Positions 22,844-36,503 of a DNA stretch of 64,000 bases are shown here, one piece after another. Position 1 is the stretch's first letter. Each line of letters starts with the position of its first letter. The position numbers and the translations under genes were made by a program. The notes under the pieces were generated by a model. That model ran no database searches, was not told the origin of the DNA, and worked only from the letters and a program-made list of their open reading frames with translations. Source of the stretch: Puffinus mauretanicus (Eukaryota; Chordata; Aves; Procellariiformes; Procellariidae); NCBI GenBank assembly GCA_023333565.1, contig JAJKFH010003532.1:222072-286071 (forward strand), read 5' to 3'.

Positions 22844-25800
22844 TAAAATGTTGACTTGTAAATCCAAAATCATTCCCTTTGATCCCCAACCTCCCTGGTA
22901 TTTTATCTCAAATTACATTATTCTTTTTGTATGATTCAGTTTATGAGGTGCTATTGTTCAATTGTTTACTGTGCACCTTTCCTCTTTGTAAAATACATTT
23001 CTCCAATATTTGACAGACATAAATGCAAAGAAGACTCAGAATATTAATATCTGAATTTACTTTAAGCTTTAATTTATACCTGGGTCCCATGAAGTTGGAT
23101 GGAGAGGCAAGGGTAGAGATCCTTTTCTCATGGTAACTTTTAGAGTTATGTCTCTTTTAAATTAAAAGCTTAGGTATGACCAAAAGGGCCATACTGACCA
23201 TGGTTAGTGTACTGGATCTCAGAAATAAATATAAGGCCCAATCGAGCTCTCATAAATGTGAATGGAAAGCTTCTACTTTATTTCAGGAAGACATTTATCA
23301 GGCCCATGCTGCTAATTTCATTTTAGCCTCGAGCAATGTTGGCCTGAAAGTTAGCCCTGGCACTGCAGAACTCCATTGTGTAGCTGTAGGAGTTCAGAGA
23401 CTTGGATGCACGCATTCTTATCCATTTTGAAACAGATAAATTTATGATTAGTCTCATACAGAAACTAGTTTATCTGTAGGCCTCAGAGACCTGTATTCTT
23501 TGCTATTCAGGCTTAATCCCACGGCAGGGAAATTTACTCCCCTTGTCTTTGGCATTTGTCACCTCTTGGTCACAGTTTTACCTCAATTTTTATCTCTGAT
23601 TTAGTGAATTTTAACTCCTCTTCATCTATGCTTCTGACTTTGTCCATATGTCATCTTTTGTGATCAGGTAATGAAAGCTCAGCTGCCAGCTTTTATGACA
23701 AGAACAGTGCTCTCTCATGTGTATTCTAGTATTCTGCATCAAAGCAGACTTTCATTTTGGCACCATAGTAAGATGCACTCACCTTATTTTTCTCCATCTC
23801 CATAAGTCAAGGAAGTATTCCACAACCTTTCTGACAAAAAAAGCCTATTAGACAAAGCCGAATATACACGCCTATAAGCAGTGCTTGCTGCTTTAAAAAA
23901 ATCTAACCTAGTACTCAGTGAGGGTAAATCATGCAAAGTCTTTGTTAATGAGCAGGTATTAATGAAATAGAAGTTCAAATGAGGAAGAAAAATATCTCAA
24001 ATTACTTATGATTTTAAAAGCTTAATGTTAAAGCTATTGGAAAACATCTGAAGAAACTTAAGAACGGAAAATAAGAGGGAAGGAAACCCCCCCACATCAA
24101 AGGAAATACCTCTTCAAAAATTATGTGATTAAGTCTCCTTTTACTCTAATCTGCACTCTTGTCACTCAGTGTATAATAATTTTTGTCACCTGATTTAACC
24201 TGCTGTGAGCTGGGGAAAAATCAGGTCCATCTGTCAGCACAAAAAGGTTTTGATTTAGGATTAAAAGATTTATTCAAATTGAAAAAAATGAAAAATAGAA
24301 AATTACAGAAAAAAGTTTCCATCCTCCATGCCTCTCTCACATCACTAGCAGTTCTGCCATTAATATATAAAATAAAGTGTTTCCTTTCTCTAACAAATAC
24401 TGAAAAAAGCAGGGCTCCCCCGGTTTCAGTAGACTTGTTATCTAGTAGGTACTTATTTCACAGCAGCCAGAAGTAGTAATCATCACTACTTTTTCTCCAG
24501 AGGTTAAAGCATTCATCCTGGGTCATTTTCCTCTTTCACCTGAGAAAATTCAGGCAAATCAGAGCACTTACCTATAAAATAGTGCTTTAAAGAGTCATCA
24601 AATGACACTAAACTTCTAGGTAAACAGACACACTTTCTGCTTTTTCTGATGTTGTAAGAGAAACTGGCGGAAGAATCTCTCTGAACTGAGCTCTGAAGGG
24701 GCTGCAGAGGGAAAACTAATTTAGCAAACCCAAAATGAATTGAGAATGAACTAGACTAGAACATGTCAGCATCTGTGAAGACTGAATCATGTTTCCGGGC
24801 TCATGCAGACAAAAATTGAAGTGTCTGGAAATTTTGTAGAAAAGTTGAATGCATCAGGATGACTGCTCAAAGTCACTTCCTCTTTTGTGATATAAAGTGT
24901 CACGTGTTACATGTCATGCTGACGCCTGTTGGTGTCACAGGTGCATTTCTGTTCTCCAGGTGCAAAGCACCTGTAAACTCAGCCTAACTTGAAGATACAT
25001 GCTTTTGCAACATCTTCTACATCACGAGAACAATGGATTCCTGCTGGCATGGTCTAGCAAATTTGCAAGCAAAAGGAACTGTTTTGGGCAATATGTTTCT
25101 CCCTCTGGGTGATTAATTTGATAATTGGAGTTGTTCTGCTCTGCCTCAGTGGAGCTTGGATTGAGTCAATTCACCACTTAAAGGGAGGAAGACTCCTTGT
25201 CCCCTGAACTCTGATTGGTACGGAAGAGATGCTATCATCTATACTTACCATACTCCAGTCTTGATGTCTATGCCCCTGCTTAAAAAGAAAAAAATGAAAT
25301 TCCCTTTTCCATATTAGTTTTTGCAGTTGGTGATTGGCTTACTCATTTCTTCAAAGCACAGTGAGATCTCCTGATGAAAAACCAGCCTAAGTAAGACTGT
25401 GTGAATAAGTCTAGTTGCCTGAGATACTGATGAAGTTAGCCTTTTTGTCAAAACAAAACCCAAAAATCTATTCTGGCTGATGCAATGAATGATAAAAGTA
25501 CATACTCAGGTTTCTAAAATATCCATTGCAGTAGGCAGTGGTTACTACATGCCAACAAAAAGTGTTAACATGTTCAGCTAGGATACAGGAAGCCTAGATT
25601 CTCTTTTCATTTTTGCTTAATTATTCATGTGTGTTTTCCTAATGAACAGGCGTAACCTCAAACCACTGTGTAAAAGACTATGGCACCACAGAGTTCTCCA
25701 TTGCTACTCTGTTTTGTACAGATTAAAAGTGTTTATTGGAGAGACACTTTTTCTGTTGTCAGCATGCATAGTATGATGTAATTAAACTGGGAATTCAAGA

Positions 25801-26763
25801 GGAAGAGAATGCCTTATGCACTACAGTTTCAAAAATCTAATCCCAGTATAATTTTTCAGCTGAGTCTTCTTGGCCCATTGAAGCCAAATTTACTAATAGA
25901 TTCCAGGGAAACATACTAACTTGTTTTTAATAGCAGAAGGCTGGAAATTAGTTAGTTGATATATGTATAGATACACGGTTCTTATGCATATAAATACAGG
26001 CATACATACATGATTCTTGAATAATTCAAGCAATGTGATGCTTGAACACATCTTTAATTGTATAAAGACTACATAAAAAGGATCATGACAGAGCCATGAA
26101 AAAAGGTTATTTGTGTTTTATCCTTAAGTCTGCATTCACTTTGGGAAACTTAACATGACTACGATGCCAGGTAGTCAAGTCCTCATCCTTATACCAGAAC
26201 CAGATGCATTGTAAATGTACATAGCTTCTTTGAAGAGCCACAATGAGTTCATCTTAGCTAGAATTTGTCCCTCCACTGCTCCCATGCACTTTACTAATGG
26301 GAACCAAGTACTCTTTGTCATGCATGTGACAATGAAGAATTGATCCCTAGGAGTCAGAAATGTTAGATTCATGTAAAATGGATGTGGTTTTGTACTGCCT
26401 CTTTTTTCCTTCTTTTTATTACTCTGTATTTATGCCATTGATCACTTCTGATGGTACTCAAAGTTATGTTTACTAGTTATGGCAAAACAGCAACTCCACT
26501 GCAGGCTCTGTGTAAAAGAGTGCAGTTCGCGTCAACTATTATTCCTTTCGCTTTCATCAGCTGAGGTAGTGGCTGAGGCTTGAAAACACTCCTCACTATG
26601 GGCAGTTGCTTGAAAGAACACTCCTCATACATATCGAGTTTCAAAGTTTAAGTGATCTTCAACTATTTTTGAATTCTGACTAGAATTTTAGGAATTAATC
26701 TACTGCCTTTCAAGTGCATTGGGCTATATGTGCTGACTCTGAACAACCTTTTGTCATTTGTAC
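22844..26763. other. AT-rich unique DNA, no gene recognised
   Basis: No domains, RNA genes or young repeats are visible. Open frames at 23176-23430 and 24183-24476 show no recognisable family and no supporting splice context. Confidence 0.6.
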
Positions 26764-26951
26764 TGGTTCATTTAAGATTCTCAATACAGCACAGTAGCAG
26801 AGAGAAAAGGTTCCTTCTAGCAGCTTTTATTTGGGAGATACATAGCCTCCTAAGAGTGAACTTGCATCTAATGTAAAATGATTGAATTTAACTATTACAC
26901 TGAGAGTAACTGAAGTCTTTGAAGCTTTCTGCTTCACATTGAATCAGGGAT
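26764..26951 (+). repeat. Inverted repeat, left arm
   Basis: This segment is the reverse complement of 29824-30019. The arms agree over nearly all of ~187 bp, with about ten mismatches and one 8-bp length difference (inside 'gtgaacttgcatc' here, longer in the other arm). Similarity stops at both ends, at tggttcattt on the left and near gaatcagggat on the right. I do not recognise it as a named repeat. Confidence 0.9.
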
Positions 26952-29823
26952 GATTCCAACCATGAAAAATTGATCTGTAGAGATCCTGTACTTATTGTAA
27001 AAGCAAACATCTAAACCCTGCTTCTTGTTGGGTTACAAAGTATGTAGATTGAGATTTATGAGGTGGGGGAATCGCTCACTTCTTTAAAGCTCCAATTGAA
27101 AAGAAAAAGTATTATTTACTTTTTGTGGTAAATGCAATTTTTAAAAACTATGCAAGTAAGTATACAAAACCAGAGAAACTGTGCTAGTACCATTTATTAA
27201 ATTAATAATCAAAACAATCTCAGGTTGGGCTGAACTTGTGCATGTGCACACACACACTACTGAAAAAGGGATAAATTATCAGTAGATGTTCAGAATATAT
27301 TTTTTCCTGCTAACATATTGGTGCAAAAAAGAACTTACTCCTAGGATAGGTTGTCACAACTTAAAGTAGGTCTCAGTAAGAACAAGTTAGTTGCTTTCAG
27401 TGCTGTCCATGAAGCTGTGCAGGTTAAAGCAGCTGAAAACCTAGCCCTTGTATGGGTGAACGTTTCAAGTTTATAAAGGTAAGCTTGGTGCTCTAATGCT
27501 AGCAACTTCAAAGGAATATTACATGACAGAATAGTTATCACATAGCTTGACGCTGCACTGTCAACTATTCCTCATCTCTGGTATTTGATGGTGCTATTGC
27601 TGATGCTTGCTTGGTGGCTTTCAGCTGCTTTCTGTATTACAGAAGCTAGCAATGATTCTGCTGCCTTTGTTTCTCAAATGAGTTCCTGTTACATTAGCAA
27701 ACTACAGAGGAAAATAGTACTCAATAAGAGCCACCAAAGCAGTGTAGAATGTCGTTAGTGCTATAGTCTGTGACTTTCAGGTTGTATTTAAAAAGTGCTT
27801 AAAAGCCACAATTTTCTTTTGTGAATTTGCTATCTGCTACACTCCAACAAGTCCCAGACCACTGACAAGGTCTTAGCCATGTAAATGAGGAAAGGAAAAC
27901 AGTACAGACCCAGTGCTTTTCCTTTATATGTCGATATAGCACATTCTTCACTGCTTAAAAAAATCAAAACTAAAAGAATCTCTTTTAATTCTCTATAGAA
28001 TTAAAATTGGAGACTTTAAAAAACATTTGTTTTATCTTATCTAATGAAAAAGTCCTTTTGTTTTTCTATCAATCACACAACACACATCTTCAATTATTGC
28101 CCTTACATACTGTTATAGAGTGTTCTTTTACTGGTAGCAATGTGATTCTGCTACTATCTCAAAAGTAAAAATAAAGGTATGTTTTCTTTCCTCTGCTGAA
28201 GAGCATTAAATATATGCATTGCACACGCAAAAGCATATTACTAAACCACATCTTGCTGTTTTTTTCGTATAGTTCTTTGTCTTAACTAGCAATCCTTTCC
28301 AAATACACTTGTCTTCACATTCTAGGTCAGTGAGAATCACTTTGTTTTCTATAGTTGCAGCTTCAGCCTGACAAAAGATACTGTCGTTATATGCCTTTTT
28401 TCGTTAGAACAAAATTTATTACTTTTCCTTGGCTTCTTTAAATTATCAGTAGACAATACTGCAAGGATTAACATAACTTTTCTTCCAAAAGTACATTAAT
28501 CTCTGATCTAAAACCTTTCCAAAGTGTATTTTACATTTCACAATGTGTATATCCAGATTGGGAGTATTTAGGAGATGTAGATGATGTCAGACAGAAGGCA
28601 AAATGCCTGACTATATGCAAGACTGGTGACTCTTAATTTACGAAAGTGCTAATATTGTACAACTATTTGCCTTTCTCATACTCCTATATCTTTTACTGAA
28701 AGCTTCTATGATAATAGTTTACCAGTGTAGACTGGGAGCAAATATATGTACACTACTATCTCTGTTGCCTAACACAGGTTCCTAAAACACCTCATATATA
28801 CAGTGGACAGAGCAAAGCATGCCTCCATCTACAAAAGTCAGAGCATGAAGATCAACTAAGTTAAGCAGTATCTTCATGTTTAAGTAGCATGGAGGTATCA
28901 TCTGAAGTTACCTCCTTCTGTTGACTGCATAGGATGGCTAAGAAATTATAGTCCTAACTAAAACACATGGCTGAAATTAGGAAGTGCAAATATTTACCTG
29001 TGGTACAAGAGTGCTTCCACTGTTAAACCCAAAGGTGAAGAAAAGGTAAAGGAAACTGAAGGGAAAGAGCATAACTGCTAGGTCATCTGATGAAAGGCTA
29101 TGCAGATCAGACACAGACCCTGCAAGGATCAGGGAAACAGTGATAGGTGGAGGACCTCTAGTAACCTCATCAGTGAAAATCTAATCAGTGAAAATTACAG
29201 AACACTGAATCAGCTGCTACTAAAACTATCAAAGGGGAAGGGTTAGACCACTGAACCTGATGTGTAACCCACCAATATGAATCAGTGAAAGAAACTCTCT
29301 TTGCAGTACTACGTAAACTAAAGTGGACTATTGCCTGTTGGATGCAGGAGGGAAGAATATTTTGGGATTGTGTAAAACTTTTTATGGGATGTTTTAAGGG
29401 GATTGTTTGGGGGAAAGAAGCAAAGTAGATAAGAGAGGAACAAACATGAGAAAATAAGAGGAAAAGGAGATTAAAAAGAGCTGGTGGTGTGCAAACAGGT
29501 TCCTGGTCAGCATGCTTGTCTGACTGATCCATGCACTTCAGCACGGTTTATCCTATTCTCTCACCGAATCCCATTTCCAACAGTTTTCAGTGCATGTGCA
29601 CTCTGTGTTATGGGTCTGTGTGCATGCGCACTGATGAACACCAAGCCAGCTTAGCAGGGGGGTGGGAGGTTAAGCTGAGTGCCAGCCCTGGAGGGAGGCA
29701 TGGGACTGCGTGGGCTGTGGGGCCCAGGCCAGCAGCTGGAGACACCCCGCTCTGGGGCCAGCAACTGCGTGTTCAAGGCCAGAGAGTCCTCTATGTGTGT
29801 CTGTGTGTGTGCGTGTGTTGGGT
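26952..29823. other. Spacer between inverted repeat arms
   Basis: About 2.9 kb of mostly AT-rich unique sequence. A short CA run lies near 27246-27258. From about 29535 to 29823 the composition turns GC-rich, ending in a TG-rich microsatellite at 29796-29818 directly against the right arm. No gene is recognised. Confidence 0.6.
29640..29818. other. GC-rich patch ending in (TG)n microsatellite
   Basis: About 150 bp with many G/C runs (for example ggaggcatgggactgcgtgg) stands out from the AT-rich surroundings. It ends in an imperfect TG repeat. It has few CpGs and no promoter motif that I recognise. Overlapping frames on both strands reach 80-118 codons but share no known domain. Confidence 0.5.
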
Positions 29824-30019
29824 ATCCTTGATTCAATATGAAGCAGAAAGCTTCAAAGACTTCAGTTACTCTCAGTGTAATAGTTAAATTCAATCATTTT
29901 ACATTAGATGCAAGCTGCCAAGTTCACTCTTAAGAAGCTATGTGTCTCCCAAATAAAAGCTGCTAGAAGGAACCTTTTCTCTCTGCCACTGCACTGTATG
30001 GAGAATCTTAAATGAACCA
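29824..30019 (-). repeat. Inverted repeat, right arm
   Basis: Reverse complement of 26764-26951 with an extra 8 bp near 29917. Both arms contain the aaaaggttccttctagcag block and the complement of aagcagaaagcttcaaagac. A foldback transcript across the spacer would form a ~187-bp duplex. Confidence 0.9.
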
Positions 30020-31205
30020 TCAGTCAGGGATGGAAGAATCCCCTACATCCTGGAGTCTGGGTACCTCTAGCAGCAATGAGCCTGTGCAGTTACTTCAAGG
30101 GTAGTGTTGGGGAAAACTGAACCAACTGATCTCCTTCTGATTCACATCATCACACAGTATCTTTGTATTTCTCTTTTTTGAAAGTAAGAGTCAAACTACA
30201 TCTTGAAAGACTAGGTAGGCCCAAAGCTCTAGTGTTCAGACCACAAAATGTGTCTATTTACAAAAAAAAAGATACAAATTGGCTAAAATACCTAGCATAG
30301 ATGACTGAGAAAACCTCAATCATTAGTTTTATTTTAATTGCTTAAATATTCCACTTAACTTCTTTTACCCTTGCCTTCAGGCTTCCAGCTGATATAACTC
30401 AAATGCCATCAGTGTAATTATGCTGATTGAGGCACTGATTCAGCAGTGTACTTAAATATACTGCAAAAATTAAGCAAAGGTTAAACTGTGATGTGTATTG
30501 AGGAAGAATATGTTTCTGTGAATCACAAAGAAAATATTATTCTTATAATAGTTTATGTATATATTTGTACTTCGGATGGACATTCAGCTTGCCTCTAGCA
30601 AAGCATCATCAGGCAGGGTATCTATCCTTTATCGTGTTAAATCTGGGATATTATTCACAGAGTAGTGATATCTCTTGATTATATGAAAAAATGGTAAATT
30701 GCATATGAATGATTTTTAGGCACTACAGTTAAAACATCTAAGACAGTTCTCAGCTGCCAGATCTATTGTCCTGTCTCGCTGCACTTTAGCATCTTGTTGA
30801 TATTTTGCAACACCCATTTTGGGTTCATGTTTTAAAGGGATTTTTTGCAGTTCTTACAATTAAAAAAATACTATAATATAATGACAGGTAAGATTTGGGA
30901 GAACATACAGGGCTTTCAAATATGAGCCTGATAAGAATACTTACTTTCGTACTGTTTCAGAGTTTTGAATTTATATGTGCAAGTCAGAGATTCCAGTGAA
31001 GTCATTGAGATTATGTGCGTGCTTAAAGATGCGACACGAAATACTTCCCCAAGGAAATATTCTTATTCCCCAAGGACCTTTCAGTGAAAGGAATCTTGGT
31101 TCTGAGTTATGATACATTAAAATATAAAGGTAGTAAAATTTGACACTGATGAGGTTGTTATCCAGTTTGAAGGAAAAAAAAAAAAAAGGATTGCAATTTA
31201 GAAAT

Positions 31206-31251
31206 AACCACCAATGTTATCTGAAATTAACCACCAATGCTATCTGAAATT
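31206..31251. repeat. 23-bp tandem duplication
   Basis: Two adjacent copies of a 23-bp unit (starting aaccaccaatg, ending tctgaaatt) differ at one base (T versus C at the twelfth position). A further partial copy of the end (gaaattagaaa) follows. Confidence 0.92.
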
Positions 31252-31383
31252 AGAAATAAGACCTCTGTCATTTATAGGTAGTACCCCTCTCCAAAACATA
31301 AAATATTAGAAGTGTGTGGTGTCCTTTCCTGAACTACAGATGTTAACTGCAATGCTCTCACTCTCTTCCTCTCCACCTGGATA

Positions 31384-31447
31384 GATATACACACATATAG
31401 ATATATACACACACACCCCCACAAAGTCACTTTAAAAAAAAAAAAAA
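31384..31447. repeat. Compound TA/CA microsatellite and poly-A run
   Basis: Alternating atatacacac / atatag runs lead into an ACACACACCCCC tract, then about 15 As at 31433-31447. Low-complexity DNA. Confidence 0.8.
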
Positions 31448-34400
31448 ATTGGACCAAATAATATCTCTGCTTATGCTTCTACAATATACTTACATTACAT
31501 TTCTATACTTTAAGTGTAGACTCTGTCCCTATTCAAATAGGATGCTCTATAACATTACAGAAAGTTAACAAATAGACACAGCTTGACGTACATATCAATA
31601 TAAAGAACGTCTCATACCATTATTACAAGATAAAATATTATCATTAAGAGGTGGGAGACCTGCATAGGAGCTGACTGATTAAAACCAAAAGACAAAACAG
31701 TTCTAAGACATAATTGCTTTCAATTAATTTCTGAAAATGAGCAGAAGTCAGTAGAGGTGGCCATTTAATGGAAACAATTCAGTATCCTAGAGATTAGCCT
31801 TAATTAAATGTTTTTTATTCAATATTTTGTCCTAGGGGGCCTGAGGAAAAAGATATTGCATCTTATTCAACTTCAAATAATTTCCAGGCATCTAATCTGT
31901 AGTAACAGAATTTTTAAATTTGTGATTATGATATGGCTTGGCCTTTTGCAATTACCTTGATTTTTCAGACATGATGAATACTTGCCATTCACATTAGTAC
32001 AGTGTTTCAGAAAAAGAAAACAAAAATAGAAAAATCAAACTTGCTGGAGTATTTAATAGCATAATCTCTTGATTAAGCAATAAAACCTATTCACAGCCAT
32101 TCGGTCAGATTAGAAACAGTTTACTAGTGCACTTGCTGTGATGAACACTCAGGACAATTACCCAAGACAGTCCTTAGCTGATGGATTGTAGGAATGCTAG
32201 AAATCTGACAAAAACATTAATAGCAGAATCCATCTGTAGCAAGGCAGAGCCTAAAAGAGTTATTGTAACAGTTTATGTTGTCACCTTCCACTCTTACTTT
32301 TAAAGCTACTCAGGGCAGAGTGGAAACACCCAGATTCCTCTTGCTTAAAAGCCGCATGATTTCAAGGGCAGGTCAAAGTTAGGTTATTTATTCTCCCGCC
32401 CTTTCTCATTTAATGCAGTGTAACTGTTTACAGAGAAGTAACAGGATGGAGACATATAAATGTCCCAACGTAGAAACAAACAAAATAAAAACTAAGGTCA
32501 CAAGTTTAACTTTTCCTCTGAAACTGTGGAGTGACATATGCATAATTCAATAACAATTTCCAAAATGAAGACTTTCACACAGTATGGCTTAGCTGCTAAA
32601 CAGAAATGAAACAGGCACTGCCAGGGTGTTCTTAAAATGTGCTCTGTTTTCAACTTGACTGTTAATACAGAAATAAATAGTTCAAATTTTGTCTTGCTTC
32701 ATTTTCTTCATAAAAAAAAAGGAGGAATTTGCTTTCTCTAAATACAGGCTGTGCAGTTATCTCTTATTATCAGAAGGTGAAACAACAGGATTTGTTACTT
32801 ACCAAACCACTTTCCTGTGAATTACATTTTGCCCCTTGCTTACAATAGTAATATGTGGCATTTTAAGAAGATTTTTATCTTCAAATAATTTTATAGCTAT
32901 CCATCCATGACATTAATATTCATTGGTATGTAGTACTGATGTAATGTAGTAATGAAGACCTAACAAAGAATTTTATTTGACAGAAACTGTGACGCAGATT
33001 AATGGCATAGTTCAAAGTAGATCTTAAAGGATGCTGGAAGTCAACACTAAGTATGGCACCAGGTTGTGTTTAGGTCAAGAAATATAATTCTTGACTTTAC
33101 TGAGAAATTATCAATTAAAATTAGAGATCTAGTCTCTGCAAATGCGACTACATACGGCTATTCTTCAACATTTATGTAATTTTTCTTCTAGTTCCTCATT
33201 TTGCTTGTGACAATTTCCACATCTACCACCACTTTAACAATTTGATTAAATTTCAAGGTTAGCTATTTTAGTTTTGTTCTCTTAAATCTACAGAAAATCT
33301 GAATTTTGACCATATTCTTTTCCTACAAATTGAGCTATACCCAGCAGCATGTATCTGCTGGGATACTCAGTATTATGTATCCCTAATATTATTGAATATC
33401 TTGATTTGTTGGATTTAATGTCTTTGTTTCTTGTGGACCAGGGACTCCAATGACTCTTCCATAACTTGTTATTCTATTGCTATATTAGGGATGACCCCAT
33501 TCTATGACTTTTACCATCATATTGTTGATTTCTTGTATGCCAAAATATTTCTGACATCATCTTTATCAAATGAATTCTGAAAACGCTTGATGTTTCTAAC
33601 ACCATCCTTTCTGTCATTCAGGCCTGTAATTGACTTTGTTTATATCTGAACTTTGCCTTTGACATATGCATCTGAGTGATCTTTAAGTTGTTTTGATCCA
33701 TCTGCCATAAGACTTCCAAGATAAGAACTTTCTTCGTTACGTAAATACTTTTTGCTCTGAGTATTAGAACTGTTTTAAGTAAGTGTTTATGGTACCACAC
33801 TATTTCTTGGCCTTGTCTTTATGAAGTTTTTTCTATAAGATGTTGGAAAAGCCACTCATCTCCATGAGGAACCTGTTGGACATCCATTTCTCTCCTCTCT
33901 CAGCATTGCTTCTGAAACTACAGTTCCCATGACAGCTTTAGCAGATGTGTCTAGCTTCGCTCTGTATTCAACTGAGATTGAATTTTGCCTGAATTACAGG
34001 CCACCAGGAACTCCTGGTATAATTTTTCTTACACACTGTGTGCCCACTGCACCCCAAATAGTAGCCCAAAGCTGCAATATTCTTCAGGACTGACATGTGC
34101 CACATCAGTCTTTGCCAAGTGCCAGGAGGGCCTGCCCTGGCACTTGCCTTACCTTACTATAACTCTGACACTAATCATTTGCATCTAAAGATGTCTGAAA
34201 AGACAAGAATGTATTTTTCCATTAATGACTGCTAGGACCGATGAGCCTAAAGAAAGGAGAAGAGTTATATCTTTGGTTTTGTTTTCTCCTATTCAGTTGA
34301 GTCCTTTAGTTCTGTCTCCCTTTTTTTAGATAAACTCTGTGGATAATAATTAAAAAAACCACCACTGTAAACTTGTCCTTAGAGATAAGTTTGGTGCTAT

Positions 34401-36480
34401 AGAAGCCTTTTTAAAGACAGGAGGAGAAGTACTGGAAGACCTATATGTACCCAGATATTATTTTTATGAACACATCATTGTCCTGGTGGCATTGTTTTAC
34501 TATTTTTATAAAATACTCTTCACAAGTTCCTGTTTCTTTGAATCAGCTGAAAAAGAAATCTCCACAACCGGAGAAATTGGTTTCCTTCCTAGCAGGAGGC
34601 ATTAGGCAGGTGCATATCACTAGGGCTATCTAAAAAGAGATCCCTTCCTGTCATCTTCACACTTCTTAGTGGACACAGGTTCTCTGCCCTCTTTGTCTTT
34701 GTAGTGAGACACAGGCAGTGGTGCAGAGTGGAAATACTCAGCACTGAGAATATGTAAGGACAAAGGATCTGCTGAAGTGTCTTCGGAAAAACTTGGGTGC
34801 AACCGTTGGTGCCAAGCCTGCTTCAGTCAGGTCCATGCTACCCAAAGGGGTAGTGAACTAGCCCCTCCAGCACATGCAGGTTCCTCTGCCATGAGAAGTT
34901 GCTGGTGTAAGCTAAAGCAGAGGCCAAGCACACACTATCAGATAGATGGTATGCATGACTGGAACAGAGATGATATAGATGTTTTGAGGAGAAAAGTCAA
35001 GTCCTAGTGTCATACTATAAAACCAGACTATAAATACTTTTGCCCTGAAGGAGACCATCTCTATTCATCTAACCAGAGAAGGAAGTAATTTGCACCTAAA
35101 ACCGTGACCTCAAATCCTTTGCTGTTACTGGAAAGAGTCTCCAAATCTTCAGGTTTCAGTCCTTGTAATTCTTAAAGGTTCAGGCATGTCTTCGACCCCA
35201 AAAATCTTTTTGAAGTTGAAGATAATAATCGAGCTGAAGACAACGTTTGCCCCGTAATTCAAAATGGACTTTGAATAGTATCTTCTCCTGTCCCCAGCTT
35301 TTTCTGTACATGTGAATGTTAAAGGTCATATCTTGGTTTTTGAACTTCATATATCAAGTGCTTTCTGATGCTTACTTTGTAAAACACAGAACTCCTAAAT
35401 TATACATTACTTTATTTCATAGCTATTTACATAGTAAATGGCATTGTATAATGCATGAAAAATCAGTTAACTGAGCTGAAATCTAGTTTTCAGTATAGTT
35501 CTGGCATATTTTATTATTAAAATTATTTTAAAATTCCCCTTGTGTATTTGTGCAACAGCTTTCTTCACAGAGGCAATCTGAGCTTCTGCACTGCAACGGA
35601 AGCTATGGCTTTCGTGGCATTCTGCATGATTATTTTCCCCTCGACCTCATCTTTCCTTATGGTGGCACTTAATCCAGCACAACAAAGGAGACAGATCAAA
35701 ATTTAAACACTGTGTAACACAGATTGTTGCTGTCCCCACAGGCCTTTCCTTTCCACCTGAGGACTGGATACAGAAGAGCTATATAATGCCTGACTTTAAG
35801 AAGAATCTCATAGCTTCTGAACATTGAATGTAGTGCATGGATAATTGATTTTTTTCTGTATTGGGATTTGAAAGGTGGAGTGCACTGACATAGGTATAAT
35901 GTCAAGCTTCTGGAATGGTTTTTTATATTTTAAAATTACTCAAACTGCTATAAATCAAGTAAGTGCCAAATATTCTTGGTATCTTCCTTTTTCTGCAGTT
36001 AAAAAGTATATCTTGTCGGTTAAATTAATCAGTTTGTTTTCCCAGGCTTCTGTCTTAACATGAAAATGAACATGGTTGACGTCGTTTCTGGAGAGATATA
36101 CACCAGTAAGAAAAAGGAACCTGAGAAATTTGCGTGGATTAAAGGAAGTGGCTTCTCAGACTTTTCCTTATACTTCAGTCTCCATTGCATACAAAACTCT
36201 GAAGAAGATGATATTTGAATATTGGATGGTGAGGGGAAAAAGCATTTCTGCACCTTCCCCTGCTACCGCTAACTGTGCTGGGGGAAAGAGGCGGTTGTCC
36301 CTTGTACATTTGCCCTTCTGACTATGAAGGTCTCTTAAGTTGTGGAGCAGCCTTACTGCCCTTCGTTTGGAAAATATTTTGAATTACATTTTTGGTATAG
36401 CACAGTGCTAGCCAGCTCCGAGATTCCAGACTCAGGACAGAATTCTCTGAAAGTGGCATGTGTAAAATTTCTAGTGCTTT

Positions 36481-36503
36481 TATTTATGTATTTATTTATT
36501 TGT
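36481..36503. repeat. (TTTA)n tetranucleotide repeat
   Basis: Short tattta/tatttatttatt run of about five units, slightly interrupted. Confidence 0.75.

Noticed and set aside
29531..29893. 118- and 80-codon frames on opposite strands
   Set aside because: They span a GC-rich patch, a TG microsatellite and the inverted-repeat arm; no family recognised.
26764..30019. Inverted repeats as terminal repeats of a DNA transposon
   Set aside because: No transposase-like frame lies between the arms, the outer ends show no obvious target duplication, and the arms are imperfect over ~187 bp with an 8-bp indel.
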